Positions 1 through 10,010 are shown, counted from the first letter of the stretch. The stretch: 20,374 nucleotides of DNA from an archaeon (GCA_024653905.1 JANLGZ010000022.1:1-20374); one strand, 5' to 3'. The notes: generated by a model not told the origin, from the sequence alone. Numbers and translations: made by a program.

Positions 1-1079
1 AGTTTTTCCAGGTCCAATTCCTAAGTTCATTAACCTAGACAAACAAGGAAGAACATCTATTGGCGCATAGATTCCTTTTCTATGCAATTCTCTTCCAACA
101 ACAATTTGTCCTTCAGTAATATATCCTGTTAAATCTGGGATTGGATGGGTAATATCATCACTGGGCATTGAAAGAATTGGTATTTGTGTAACGCTTCCTT
201 TTCTTCCTTTAATTACTCCTGCTCTTTCATAAATAGTGGAAAGATCAGTGTATGTATAACCCGGATAACCTCGCCTTCCCGGAACCTCTTTTCTAGCTCC
301 TGCAATTTCTCTCAAAGCTTCACAGTAGTTAGTCATGTCAGTAATAATAACCAACACATGCATGCCTTTTTCAAAAGCCAAATACTCAGCTGTTGTTAAT
401 GCCATTCTAGGCGTAATTAATCTTTCAACACTTGGGTCATCAGCCAAGTTTAGAAACAAAACACTCCGCTCTAAAGCACCTGTTCTTTCAAAATCTTTCA
501 TGAAAAAGTTTGCTTCCTCGTGCGTTATTCCAATTGCAGCGAACACAACTGCAAAACCCTCTTTTTGATCTTTTACTTTTGCTTGCCTTGCAATTTGCAC
601 TGCTAGTTCGTTATGAGGGAGCCCTGATCCTGAAAAAATAGGAAGCTTTTGTCCTCTAACAAGAGTGTTCAAACCATCAATAGTGCTTATCCCAGTTTGA
701 ATAAAGTCTGTTGGTTGTTCTCTTGCAATTGGGTTAATAGCAGCTCCAATAATATCAATTCTTTTCTCAGCAACTATAGGTGCACCATTATCTCTTGGTT
801 CTCCCAAACCAGTAAAGACTCTTCCAAGCATTTCCTCAGATACTCCAAGTTTCATTGTTTCTCCTAAAAACTTTATTTTAGTTTTTTGAACATCTAATCC
901 TGTTGTTGATCCAAAAACCTGGATAACTGCGTTTCCTTTTGATGTATCAAGTACTTGGCCTTTTCTTTTTTCTCCATTAGGGAGTTTTATTTCTACAATT
1001 TCGTTGTAACCAACATTTCCAACTTTCTCAACAAATATTAGTGGCCCTTCTACATTTGTTACTGTCTGATATTCTTTCA

Positions 1080-1083
<4 letters not shown>
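1..1083 (-). CDS. atpB: A-type ATP synthase subunit B, C-terminus beyond the window (partial)
   Basis: Non-catalytic nucleotide-binding subunit of the A1 head; it alternates with subunit A in the hexamer. Translating the minus strand from about 1080 gives an uninterrupted frame beginning MKEYQTVTNVEGPLIFVEKV, with the B-family stretches GLNTLVRGQKLPIFSGSGLP, ITDMTNYCEALREIAGARKE and VPGRRGYPGYTYTDLSTIYE. It reaches DVLPSLSRLMNLGIGPGKT at the window edge, so about 360 of the usual 460 or so residues are seen. Two ATGs stand in tandem at 1083 and 1080. The outer one forms an ATGA overlap with the atpA stop; the inner one shares a single base with it. A GGAAGTGG ribosome binding site lies just upstream, so translation is probably coupled to atpA. 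The frame is open to the left edge, where atpD normally follows. The family call is firm; which of the two ATGs is used is not. Confidence 0.97.
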
Positions 1084-2849
<1,766 letters not shown>

Positions 2850-2871
2850 TTTTTTGTTCACCTCTTAAGTA

Positions 2872-3192
2872 CTATTTTGCTAAATCAAATCCCAGTGCTC
2901 TTTTAATCATTGCATTTAGAGAATCTTTTTGTTCTATTGCTCCACTTTTATCCGGAACAGTAATAACAACTGGTTTTGCTATTTTCTCTATTTTTTGTTT
3001 TAATTTCCAATCCACATTTTCTAATATTTTTTCATTAACTATTAGTATCCCTGTGTTTTCATCATCCAAAAGTTCTTTCACTTTTTCCTCTGCTTCTCTT
3101 CCTTCTTTTGGAAACACATTTTCAACACCAGCTAACCTAAAACCAGTACAGGTTGGTCCATCTCCCACCACTACAATATTTTGTTTTTCCAT
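2872..3192 (-). CDS. atpF: A-type ATP synthase subunit F
   Basis: Small central-stalk subunit that binds subunit D and couples rotor movement to the A1 head. The 106-residue length is standard. The N-terminus (IVVVGDGPTCTGFRLAGVEN) matches the family's conserved VxGDxxTxxGFRLAG start, and the middle (NTGILIVNEKILENV) fits the Rossmann-like CheY-type fold of the family. A ribosome binding site AGGTG lies 5 bases before the ATG. It sits 8 bases after the atpC stop and 22 bases before the atpA start, the normal C-F-A order. No unusual features. Confidence 0.95.
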   Translation of the reverse strand: MEKQNIVVVGDGPTCTGFRLAGVENVFPKEGREAEEKVKELLDDENTGILIVNEKILENVDWKLKQKIEKIAKPVVITVPDKSGAIEQKDSLNAMIKRALGFDLAK

Positions 3193-3200
3193 TCTAACAC

Positions 3201-4265
3201 CTAAACTATTACTGTCATCTCCTTGATTTGTTCTTGAGGTAAATTAAACTCTTTACATCTCACGATTTTCCTGATGTTGTTAACTTCCTCTTCTTTCAAA
3301 AATAAAAATCCTGCAATTGTCCCTAGTGATAAAACACTGTTTCTAAGCACTTTCAACCCTTTTTTAGCTACATTTCTTTCTAATTCCATTTCAATTGGAA
3401 TTAAAGAACCTGTTTTTTTGTATTCCTCAATTGCTTTTCCTAATGAATAATTTTTTTCAAAAATTTTTGCTGCTTCCTCAACATTCTTAGCTGAGCAAGC
3501 TTTTTCTAAAACATCTCCCCGAATATTTCCGGATTTGATCATCATTTCATGCAACTTATCTGCTGTAATGTTATCTTTCTTTCCTCTGCAAATGTTTGAA
3601 ATATTCCTGATATCCGCTTGGGATTTTAGCATTTTTAGAATAATTCTTTCATCTCCATAGGGATTTTTTGCTATTGAAGGAAGCTTTGAATAATAATATT
3701 CATCTAAAGCAAAAATTAAAGATGAGATTTCATTATCTTTTTCATATTCTTTTAGGTGTTTTTGCAAAACCTTTCCATAAATTGTTCCACCTAAAAGGTT
3801 GACAACTTCTTTCACTGATGTTGCATCAAGGATTTTGTTCATTCTTCCTTTGCTTATTGACATTGAATCAATAATCAACGGTTCAATTTTTTCTTTTACT
3901 TTTCCTAAATGCTTGCTAACAAGAATTGTTTTCAAATTGTTAACGTCGTATTTCTCAAATAATTCTTTTATTTCGTTTTCAAATTTTTTTGGAACTATTT
4001 TTACTATTTTTTGCAGTGTTCTTGAAAAGTTTTTTGTGGTTGCAAATTCTATTTGATCAGCAATTGTTCGTTCCTTTAAAGCACTTACAACTAAATCTTC
4101 TCTATATTGGGTTTTTTCCAATAAAGAGTAAACCCCATCCGCGCTATTTGCTTCGGTCATTGCATTTATTTCTTTTTCTCCTAACAATGCCTGTTTCATT
4201 GCCTTTACGCGAGCATTTGCGTAACCAAATTCGAATGCTTTTCCAATCATTGTCATTTCATTCAC
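3201..4265 (-). CDS. atpC: A-type ATP synthase subunit C (V0D/AC39 family)
   Basis: Socket-like subunit that joins the central stalk to the membrane c/K ring. It is 354 residues, the usual size, largely helical, and the start region (IGKAFEFGYANARVKAMKQALLG) matches the family's YANARVRAM hallmark. The frame begins with GTG at 4265, which overlaps the atpE stop as GTGA, implying coupled translation. In-frame ATGs at 4256 and 4250 are alternative starts that cannot be excluded. Position between atpE and atpF is canonical. The family is very diverged in sequence, so the call rests on the N-terminal motif, length and neighbourhood together. Confidence 0.94.
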   Translation of the reverse strand: MNEMTMIGKAFEFGYANARVKAMKQALLGEKEINAMTEANSADGVYSLLEKTQYREDLVVSALKERTIADQIEFATTKNFSRTLQKIVKIVPKKFENEIKELFEKYDVNNLKTILVSKHLGKVKEKIEPLIIDSMSISKGRMNKILDATSVKEVVNLLGGTIYGKVLQKHLKEYEKDNEISSLIFALDEYYYSKLPSIAKNPYGDERIILKMLKSQADIRNISNICRGKKDNITADKLHEMMIKSGNIRGDVLEKACSAKNVEEAAKIFEKNYSLGKAIEEYKKTGSLIPIEMELERNVAKKGLKVLRNSVLSLGTIAGFLFLKEEEVNNIRKIVRCKEFNLPQEQIKEMTVIV

Positions 4266-4825
4266 TTAAATAATTCTTTGAAAACTGTTCCTCTTATTTC
4301 CTTTTCATTATTTTCGAATATTGATTCTAGGGAACTATCAATGCTTACACTTTTATCTTTGGTGGAAACAATTGCACCCCCAGATATATTCACTCCTTGT
4401 GTTTGAACGTTTTTGGAATATTTTTCAGCTACTTTAACATCGGTTGAATTAACCATTACTATAGTGGCTTTTCCAAGTTCTTTTTCTGCTTCTTTAATTT
4501 GTTTTTTCAAAAAAGCTTCGTAGCCTTTTTTCTTTGGAGAATCTTTAAAGTCCTCCCAAATTTCGTTCACAGAATCATCTACTAGTTTATTGCGGGCTTC
4601 ACTAACAATTTTATTTGCTTTTAGTTTTGCCACGCTTATTCTCTCATGGCTATCTCTCTCCACAGCTTCTGAAGCTTTTTTCTTTTCCTCGTTTTTAATT
4701 CTCTTAGCTTGCTCTTTAGCCTCTAAGATTATAGCGGATGCTTCCTTCTCTGCTTCTGAGAGTAGTCTTCTCTCTTCCTTTTTTGCCTCTTGAATAAGGT
4801 TTTCTCTTACATTTTCTAAACTCAT
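4262..4825 (-). CDS. atpE: A-type ATP synthase subunit E (peripheral stalk)
   Basis: Peripheral-stalk subunit that pairs with subunit H to form the stator linking the A1 head to subunit I. The 187 residues divide into an N-terminal charged alpha-helix of about 85 residues rich in Glu, Lys and Ala (for example KEERRLLSEAEKEASAIILE), the expected coiled coil, and a C-terminal globular part containing the family-like segment SGGAIVSTKDKSVSIDSSLE. A GGTGA ribosome binding site lies 5 bases before the ATG. The stop overlaps the atpC GTG. Flanked by atpK and atpC as in most archaeal operons. Confidence 0.95.
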   Translation of the reverse strand: MSLENVRENLIQEAKKEERRLLSEAEKEASAIILEAKEQAKRIKNEEKKKASEAVERDSHERISVAKLKANKIVSEARNKLVDDSVNEIWEDFKDSPKKKGYEAFLKKQIKEAEKELGKATIVMVNSTDVKVAEKYSKNVQTQGVNISGGAIVSTKDKSVSIDSSLESIFENNEKEIRGTVFKELFK

Positions 4826-4847
4826 TTTTTCACCTATTTAACTATAT

Positions 4848-5105
4848 TTAGGCGGCAGCTACTGCCGCTTCAACTCCACTACCAACAGCCAGTGCTAGTA
4901 ATATTGCTATTACGAATCCGAAGATTACGATTGTTTCTGGGATTGCGATCCAGATAATTAATTTTCCTGCTTGCTCAGGTTTTTCAGCTATAACTCCCAT
5001 TGCTGCAGCTCCGATTGCTGATTGAGCCATTCCTGTGCCGATTGCACCGCCTGCAATAGCTATTGCTGCTCCGATTGCAATTCCTCCTACGCCTTCTAAA
5101 ACCAT
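4848..5105 (-). CDS. atpK: A-type ATP synthase subunit K (membrane rotor proteolipid)
   Basis: Ion-carrying subunit of the rotor ring. It is 85 residues: one hairpin of two transmembrane helices (about 7-35 and 48-75) joined by a polar loop AEKPEQAG, so each subunit carries a single ion site. The carboxylate is Glu57 in the motif PET of helix 2; helix 1 carries Gln28. Where many archaeal K subunits read PETQxIYG, this one reads PETIVIFG, with Ile for Gln and Phe for Tyr, so whether H+ or Na+ is carried cannot be read off with confidence. The ribosome binding site upstream is the strongest in the operon, which suits a subunit needed in many copies. Confidence 0.96.
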   Translation of the reverse strand: MVLEGVGGIAIGAAIAIAGGAIGTGMAQSAIGAAAMGVIAEKPEQAGKLIIWIAIPETIVIFGFVIAILLALAVGSGVEAAVAAA

Positions 5106-5110
5106 TTTTC

Positions 5111-5120
5111 TTACACCTCC
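5111..5120 (-). promoter_or_regulatory. Very strong ribosome binding site of atpK
   Basis: The minus strand reads GGAGGTG followed by an 8-base spacer and the atpK ATG. This is the full anti-Shine-Dalgarno complement, whereas other genes of the operon have shorter matches or only stop-start overlaps. It sits in the only 21 bases between atpI and atpK, preceded by a run of A. It likely raises proteolipid synthesis above that of the single-copy subunits. Confidence 0.8.
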
Positions 5121-5126
5121 TTTTTT

Positions 5127-7019
5127 TTATTCTTTAGTATATTTTCTTTCAACTTTAAATGGAACAAATTCTTTTCCATCTCCTTCGTAAAATTTTGAGT
5201 AAAATTCTACAAAATTAAGTCTCGCTCCTTGTATAAGTGATTCGAACATTGCTAAAAAAGCATTAAATAAATGTCCGAAAATGTAAAGTGGGAAAAATAT
5301 TATCAGTAACAAACCTTTATCCAAGCTTGGGAATGCCATGTCATTTAGGATAGATGCTATTACAACTCCGACTAATCCGACTGCCAGAATTCTTGCAAAA
5401 CTCAAAATATTCCCGACTACTGAAGGCAGTTCCATTATCCCCATTATTCCTTCAACCATTACAATTGGGATTAGAGAAACAATAAATAATCCTGCGGTTG
5501 GTAATAAATAATCCTGTGGAAATGAATTGAACATTAAAGTTGTTATTAAAATTGTCCCAAACAAAACCACTCCAAACCAACCTAGCTTTGCCATGGCGTG
5601 TCTTTTATTCCCGTGTTTTGAAGCATTAATGAAACCAAGTAAAAATCCTATTGCTATTGTGAAAACTCCTAATAACAAACTTACTCCTAATAATAATTCG
5701 ATATTGTGCAGTCTTTCATAACCGTAGTAAATGTGCACTCCGTGAATTCCAATCAATTCAAAGATTGCATGGTGTGAAAAACCGGCGTATTCATCAAAAA
5801 TTACTCCAAAAATAATTGTTGGAATGCTTCCCCACATCCAAACTTTTGAAACAGAATTTAGAATTCCTGTCGGGAATTTTTTCAGAATTAATTTAGCAAT
5901 TAAAAACGATAAAATTCCATAAACAAAATCTCCCACAATCATTCCGTAAAAAACAGGAAAAAAAATCAGGAAAATCATTGTAGTGTCTAATTCATTTGAT
6001 TTTGGAATTGAAATAAACTTTACTAAAGATTCAAATGGTTTTATCAAATAAGAGTGTTCTGTTAGTGTTGGAGTTGTTTCGTGATTTTTTTCTAATTCAT
6101 CATTAGAGAAATATTGTACAAAAATCTGTTTTCCGAATTTTTCTTTTATAAATCCCTTAAATTTTTCAAAATTCTTTTCAGGCAAATAGCCCTCTAAAAC
6201 AAAAGAATGGCTAGTTCCAAGGAACTTTTCAGGAAGAGAAGCTTTAGAGCTTTCATTTTCTAAATGTTCTTTAAGGCCTGTTAATTTTGCATAATTTTCC
6301 TTGGAAACTTTCTCTAAATCTTTTTTCAAAGAAGCTTTCTTTTTTTCTAAATCGACTATTTTTTTATCGACGTTCTTTAGTTCTATTCCGGGTTTTGTTT
6401 TAATGTTTGGAATTTGAATCCTGTCAAATCCTAAGGGGCCTAAATCATCAATTTTTAAAGTGCCTTTTTCGAATGCAATTAGATAAAGGGCTTTTCCTTT
6501 TGCAATTGTTTTTCCCGTAAATTCAGTTCCTGTTAACGCGTCTTCTAATTTTGAACTATTAATAGAATTAATTGTTCCTGCCACCAATTCTATTGAGTTA
6601 ACGTTAAACTTTGAGAAATCAATATCAAAGTGAGCGAACATTTTCAAAGTGGTTTTCTCATCTTTAAGAATCTCTGTTTCATTATCAATATCAGATATTT
6701 TTGAGATTATTTCTTCTATTTCTGCATTTACTTTTCCAAAATTTTTTTGTTTTGAAAAATCATTCAAATCACTAATACTGATTTTTTCTCTGACTTCTTT
6801 TTTCTCTAAAGCATTAAGCAGTGCTTCTGTTTTAACCAGCTTTTCAACTATAAAAGTGTTTTCCTCCAAAGCTTTTGAGTTTTCAACTTCTTTAGAACTT
6901 AATTTTTTAATCTCTACTCCGCCATATTCTTCTAACGATTCTATGGTTTTTTTCAAATTGGTTTTCAAACCAATTAATCTAACTTTTGACATTTTTACTG
7001 GCCAAAACATTTGAATCAC
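5127..7019 (-). CDS. atpI: A-type ATP synthase subunit I (stator/membrane arm)
   Basis: Membrane stator subunit that, with the K ring, forms the ion path. It is 630 residues: an N-terminal cytoplasmic half (about 1-340) with two long charged helical stretches, then a membrane half with about seven or eight helices starting near 346. The family segment LDTTMIFLIFFPVFYGMIVG is at 345-363. The probable channel arginine is Arg543 in NILSFARILAVGLVG, and the C-terminal signature RLNFVEFYSKFYEG is at 600-613. The frame starts at GTG 7019, overlapping the atpH stop as GTGA. An in-frame ATG at 7010 (MFWPVKMSKVRLIG) also fits the family start, and the AAAGTGAT just before it could serve as its ribosome binding site. 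Confidence 0.96.
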   Translation of the reverse strand: MIQMFWPVKMSKVRLIGLKTNLKKTIESLEEYGGVEIKKLSSKEVENSKALEENTFIVEKLVKTEALLNALEKKEVREKISISDLNDFSKQKNFGKVNAEIEEIISKISDIDNETEILKDEKTTLKMFAHFDIDFSKFNVNSIELVAGTINSINSSKLEDALTGTEFTGKTIAKGKALYLIAFEKGTLKIDDLGPLGFDRIQIPNIKTKPGIELKNVDKKIVDLEKKKASLKKDLEKVSKENYAKLTGLKEHLENESSKASLPEKFLGTSHSFVLEGYLPEKNFEKFKGFIKEKFGKQIFVQYFSNDELEKNHETTPTLTEHSYLIKPFESLVKFISIPKSNELDTTMIFLIFFPVFYGMIVGDFVYGILSFLIAKLILKKFPTGILNSVSKVWMWGSIPTIIFGVIFDEYAGFSHHAIFELIGIHGVHIYYGYERLHNIELLLGVSLLLGVFTIAIGFLLGFINASKHGNKRHAMAKLGWFGVVLFGTILITTLMFNSFPQDYLLPTAGLFIVSLIPIVMVEGIMGIMELPSVVGNILSFARILAVGLVGVVIASILNDMAFPSLDKGLLLIIFFPLYIFGHLFNAFLAMFESLIQGARLNFVEFYSKFYEGDGKEFVPFKVERKYTKE

Positions 7020-7333
7020 TTTAATAGATCCTCGCTGATTTTCTTTGCGGTGGTTTTTGATAATTTTATTAAAAGAATCCTCTCAGCTTCACTTTCAGCT
7101 TTGGAAATGATTTTTGATTCTTCTTTTTCAATCTCTATTTTTCCCTGATTGATTATTTCCTGTTCCGTTTTAGATGCCTCTTCTCTGGCTTTTTCAAGGA
7201 TTGCTTTTACTTCTGTTTGTGCATTGGAAATGATTTTTTCTGCTTTTTTCTGAGTGGCTCCTATCAGTTTTTCTATTTCTTTTTCAGAATCTTTTAATTT
7301 TGTCAATTGGCTTACAAATTCTTGTTCGCTCAT
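7016..7333 (-). CDS. atpH: A-type ATP synthase subunit H (peripheral stalk)
   Basis: Peripheral-stalk subunit that forms a right-handed coiled coil with subunit E. The 105 residues are almost wholly charged helix (Glu/Lys/Ala/Ile rich, e.g. KKAEKIISNAQTEVKAILEK, then EEASKTEQEIINQGKIEIEK), the expected size and composition. The ATG overlaps the stop of the preceding small membrane-protein gene (ATGA), with a GAGGT ribosome binding site inside that gene's last codons. It lies just upstream of atpI as usual. Sequence conservation in this family is weak; composition, size and position make the call. Confidence 0.9.
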   Translation of the reverse strand: MSEQEFVSQLTKLKDSEKEIEKLIGATQKKAEKIISNAQTEVKAILEKAREEASKTEQEIINQGKIEIEKEESKIISKAESEAERILLIKLSKTTAKKISEDLLK

Positions 7334-7665
7334 TTAGAATACCTCTTTTTCGATGTAAATGCTACAACTCCATCAAATACTTTTACTGCCATAAAAGGAA
7401 GTGCAAAATAAACACCAACTAATGCTCCCAGTAGAATAATTAATCCCTGGTTAATGCTGATTGTTTTAAGCTGAATTCCGAGAACTAAAATTAATGTTAA
7501 AAATAATATCATGGTTGTTAATTTTAATAATACTAAGGCGTAAGAAAATTTTTTTATTTCTTTTTTTTGCTGAATTGTATATTTCTTTTTTTTTGCCGGG
7601 TTTTTCATGTTTTTTTGCTCGAATTGTTTCAATTCAGTCAGTACTTTTACATCATTTTTAGCCAT
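7330..7665 (-). CDS. Two-helix membrane protein leading the ATP synthase operon, family unknown
   Basis: I do not recognise this 111-residue protein. It has a basic, hydrophilic N-terminus (1-40, with NPAKKKKYTIQQKKEIKK), two hydrophobic helices at about 42-64 and 72-95 joined by a short loop, and a basic tail SKKRYSK. The positive-inside rule puts both ends in the cytoplasm. It is the first gene of the operon and overlaps atpH by ATGA, so it is co-made with the complex. Bacterial atp operons often begin with an unrelated small membrane protein (AtpI/UncI) linked to ring assembly; a similar helper role here is inference from position only. GGTGA lies 4 bases before the ATG. Confidence 0.85.
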   Translation of the reverse strand: MAKNDVKVLTELKQFEQKNMKNPAKKKKYTIQQKKEIKKFSYALVLLKLTTMILFLTLILVLGIQLKTISINQGLIILLGALVGVYFALPFMAVKVFDGVVAFTSKKRYSK

Positions 7666-7807
7666 ATTTTCACCAAATTTTTAGCTAATTTTATTATTTT
7701 TCTTTGTTATAATGAAACCCTCTTAAGAATGGTTTAAAAAGGTTTCTTGGCTTTTTTGAGCCATTTCAGGTATATTTGAATAAATATTTTTAGTGCTAAG
7801 TTGCATT
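7666..7807 (-). promoter_or_regulatory. Promoter region of the ATP synthase operon
   Basis: On the minus strand, GAAACCTTTTTAAACC (7746-7731) is a good BRE plus TATA box. The expected transcription start is near 7711, giving a leader of about 45 bases with a GGTGA ribosome binding site. Upstream, an inverted repeat TGGCT/AGCCA (7748-7752 and 7759-7763) followed shortly by a T-run may help end sufS transcripts. A second TATA-like stretch (AATATTTATTCAAATATA) is further upstream. Nothing else is evident in the gap. Confidence 0.6.
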
Positions 7808-9022
7808 TTACTTGAATGCATTTGATATGGCGGTGACCTCATCAACAAAGATGTCTATTTCTTCAATAGTATTGTACAAATAAAAGCTTGCCCTTCCAAG
7901 ACCTTTAGAATTTAGACTGCTCACTATTGGTTCTGCGCAGTGCATGCCACTTCGTGTGGCTATGTTTTTACTCTCATCAAGAGCAACTCCCAAATCAACT
8001 GCATCAATCCCTTTAACCTCGAATAAAACAATGCCTCCCTGCTTTTCTGCATCTTGTGGGCAGTATAATTTAACTCCTTCAATTTTCCTCATTTTTTCAA
8101 GAGCATGCGAGAGCAATTTTTTTTCATGTGCATGAATATTTTCCATTCCGATTTTTTTCAAATATTTTATTGCTTCTCCAAAACCAATAACTTCTGCAAT
8201 CGGCATTGTTCCTGCTTCAAACTTTTCTGGAAGAGGAGCCCACTCAGTTTTTTCATACGAAACTTTGCTAATCATGCTTCCCCCGTAATTGTAAGGTGGC
8301 ATTTTTTCCAGCAAATCTTTTTTTCCGTAAAGAATCCCGACTCCGGTAGGACCAAGCATTTTGTGAGAACTAATTGCCAAAAAATCTGCATCAATTTTTT
8401 TTGTACTCACTTCAAAATGTGGAACGCTTTGAGCTGCATCAACCAAAAATAAAGCTCCAGAATCATGAGCGATTTTTCCGATTTCCTTTACTGGTAAAAT
8501 ACTCGCAACTGTGTTAGATGCGTGGCCAACTGAAACAAGTTTTGTTTTTTTAGAAACCTTTTCCTGCAAATCCCGCATATTAAGTGTAAAATCTTCATTC
8601 AATTTTGCAATTTTCAAAACAGCCCCTGTTCGTTTGCATAATTCCTGCCACGGAACAATATTTGCGTGATGTTCAAGTGCAGTAATAATTATTTCATCTC
8701 CTTTTGAAAAATATTTTTGCCTTTCCAATCCAACGCAAACCGCGTTAATGCTTTCAGTTGCATTTCTTGTAAAAACAATTTCATCTTCTTTTGCACCTAA
8801 AAATTTTGATGTTTCTTTTCTTGATTTTTCATAAAGCTGAGTTGCCTGTTGTGATAAATGGTGATTTCCTCTGTGCACATTAGCCCCGAGATTTTTGTAA
8901 TAATAATTCACTGCTTCAATAACCTGAATTGGTTTTAGTGAAGTTGCTGCATTATCAAAGTAAATTAATCCTTTATTGTTCTGCAGAACCGGAAAATCTT
9001 CTCGAATTTTTTCTGAAATCAT
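7808..9022 (-). CDS. sufS: Cysteine desulfurase, SufS type
   Basis: PLP enzyme that takes sulfur from L-cysteine, giving alanine and a cysteine persulfide used for Fe-S clusters and thiolated cofactors. At 404 residues it matches class-II desulfurases. Visible active-site parts: FDNAATSLKP at 22-31; His118-His119 in ALEHHAN (cofactor stacking); Asp195 and Gln198 in VDAAQS; the PLP lysine Lys221 in SSHKMLGPTG; the persulfide cysteine Cys362 in TRSGMHCAEP; and Arg378 in GLGRASFYLYNT. All key residues are present. No sufB, sufC, sufD or sufU lies next to it in this window. It is read toward the ATP synthase operon but that operon has its own promoter. Confidence 0.95.
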   Translation of the reverse strand: MISEKIREDFPVLQNNKGLIYFDNAATSLKPIQVIEAVNYYYKNLGANVHRGNHHLSQQATQLYEKSRKETSKFLGAKEDEIVFTRNATESINAVCVGLERQKYFSKGDEIIITALEHHANIVPWQELCKRTGAVLKIAKLNEDFTLNMRDLQEKVSKKTKLVSVGHASNTVASILPVKEIGKIAHDSGALFLVDAAQSVPHFEVSTKKIDADFLAISSHKMLGPTGVGILYGKKDLLEKMPPYNYGGSMISKVSYEKTEWAPLPEKFEAGTMPIAEVIGFGEAIKYLKKIGMENIHAHEKKLLSHALEKMRKIEGVKLYCPQDAEKQGGIVLFEVKGIDAVDLGVALDESKNIATRSGMHCAEPIVSSLNSKGLGRASFYLYNTIEEIDIFVDEVTAISNAFK

Positions 9023-9102
9023 TTTAACCCCTGTATTATTAGTATTATATTTCTTTTAATATAGTTCATTATTAACTAATGTAATAATATACGGGTAATT
9101 TC
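9023..9102. promoter_or_regulatory. Divergent promoter region, sufS and CDP-alcohol transferase
   Basis: The 80-base gap serves both genes. On the plus strand TTTTAATATAG (9053-9063) is the best TATA box, predicting a start about 18 bases before the ATG at 9103, with a weak GGGTAA before it. On the minus strand AAATATAATAC (9052-9042) predicts a start almost at the sufS ATG; CTATATTAAAAG (9063-9052) is an alternative that would leave GGGGTT as a ribosome binding site. The two boxes overlap, so the genes may compete for the basal factors. Several AT-rich choices make exact boxes uncertain. Confidence 0.45.
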
Positions 9103-9732
9103 ATGCTAGGCTCACTAAGATTTCATACAAAAGCCTTCACAGAGGCAGTTGCAAAGCCATTTGCATCAATAGGTTTTCCCCCTACTTTGTTCACTTTACT
9201 AGGCCCTGTATTAGCAATAATCGCGGTTTTTTTTATTATTCAGGAAAAATTTATTTTTGCCTTTATTTTCTCGTTTTTGGCAGTTTCAATTGATATGTTT
9301 GATGGTTCGGTAGCAAGACTTCAAAAAAAGGATTCTTTGTTTGGAAACTATTTCGAAACAATGATTGACAAAGTTGTGGAAATAATTCTTTTCCTCGGAA
9401 CCGCTTTCTTGTTTCCGCTTGCAGCAATTTTCGCACTCGCGTTTTCACTTTTGAATTCTTATGCAAAACCAAGAGTAGCACTTGTTATAATTACTGACAA
9501 TCGTGATTGGCCTGCTTTTGGGGAGCATGTGGAAAGAATGCTTCTTCTTCTCGCGGGAATTTTCCTGTCTCTTTTTTACATTGAGTTCTTTGGAATGAAA
9601 ATTATGGAAATTTCTCTGTGGTTAATTGCAATAATTGCTTTCATTGGCTCAATTCAAAGAATGCTTTTTGCAAAAAAACTTATTAAAGAAGCCGAGCAAA
9701 ATGGAAATGTTCTTCCTTATTTGAAAAAATAG
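9103..9732 (+). CDS. CDP-alcohol phosphatidyltransferase family membrane enzyme
   Basis: Integral membrane enzyme of the family that moves a phosphoryl-lipid group from a CDP-lipid to an alcohol, such as inositol phosphate, glycerol phosphate or serine, in polar lipid synthesis. Of 209 residues, about six are hydrophobic segments. The signature is D64-x2-D67-G68-x2-A71-R72-x8-G81-x3-E85-x3-D89 (in SIDMFDGSVARLQKKDSLFG and NYFETMIDK). The third acidic position, normally Asp, is Glu here. The substrate cannot be assigned; in archaea related enzymes make archaetidylinositol phosphate, archaetidylserine or archaetidylglycerol phosphate. The gene stands alone between the sufS promoter and the hicBA pair. 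Confidence 0.9.
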   Translation: MLGSLRFHTKAFTEAVAKPFASIGFPPTLFTLLGPVLAIIAVFFIIQEKFIFAFIFSFLAVSIDMFDGSVARLQKKDSLFGNYFETMIDKVVEIILFLGTAFLFPLAAIFALAFSLLNSYAKPRVALVIITDNRDWPAFGEHVERMLLLLAGIFLSLFYIEFFGMKIMEISLWLIAIIAFIGSIQRMLFAKKLIKEAEQNGNVLPYLKK

Positions 9733-9751
9733 TAACAAATTCTAAAATAAC

Positions 9752-9785
9752 AAACCTTTAATATTTTAAAGTTCGCTATATTATT
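9752..9785 (+). promoter_or_regulatory. Promoter of hicBA, probably leaderless
   Basis: AAACCTTTAATAT (9752-9764) reads as BRE plus TATA. Its centre lies about 26 bases before the hicB ATG at 9786, so transcription should begin at or within a base or two of the start codon. There is no Shine-Dalgarno match in the bases just before the ATG, which agrees with a leaderless message. Confidence 0.55.
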
Positions 9786-10010
9786 ATGAAAAATAAGGAT
9801 CTTACTTTTACTGCAGTCATCCAAAGAGATGAGAATATGTATGTGGCTAAGTGCCCTGAAGTGGGTACTGTAAGTCAAGGTTATACTGTTAAGGAAGCTT
9901 TATCTAATTTGAAAGAAGCAACCCAACTTTATTTGGAAGAATTTCCTGGAAAAAAAGCGAGCAAACCCATATTGACTACTTTTAAGGTGGTCGGGCTTGT
10001 TAAGGCTTAG
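9786..10010 (+). CDS. hicB: HicB-family antitoxin
   Basis: Small antitoxin predicted to bind and block the HicA RNase encoded next to it. The 74 residues match the HicB partial RNase H-like fold: FTAVIQRDENMYVAKCPEVG followed by TVSQGYTVKEALSNLKEATQLYLEEF, a close fit to the family's GCxSQGxTxEEAxxNLKEAxxLYLEE block at about 27-53. No added helix-turn-helix or ribbon-helix-helix domain is visible after residue 55, so direct DNA binding by this protein is unclear. Gene order is antitoxin first, and the last 14 bases overlap hicA. The family call is strong; toxin-antitoxin activity is inferred from the pair. Confidence 0.9.
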   Translation: MKNKDLTFTAVIQRDENMYVAKCPEVGTVSQGYTVKEALSNLKEATQLYLEEFPGKKASKPILTTFKVVGLVKA

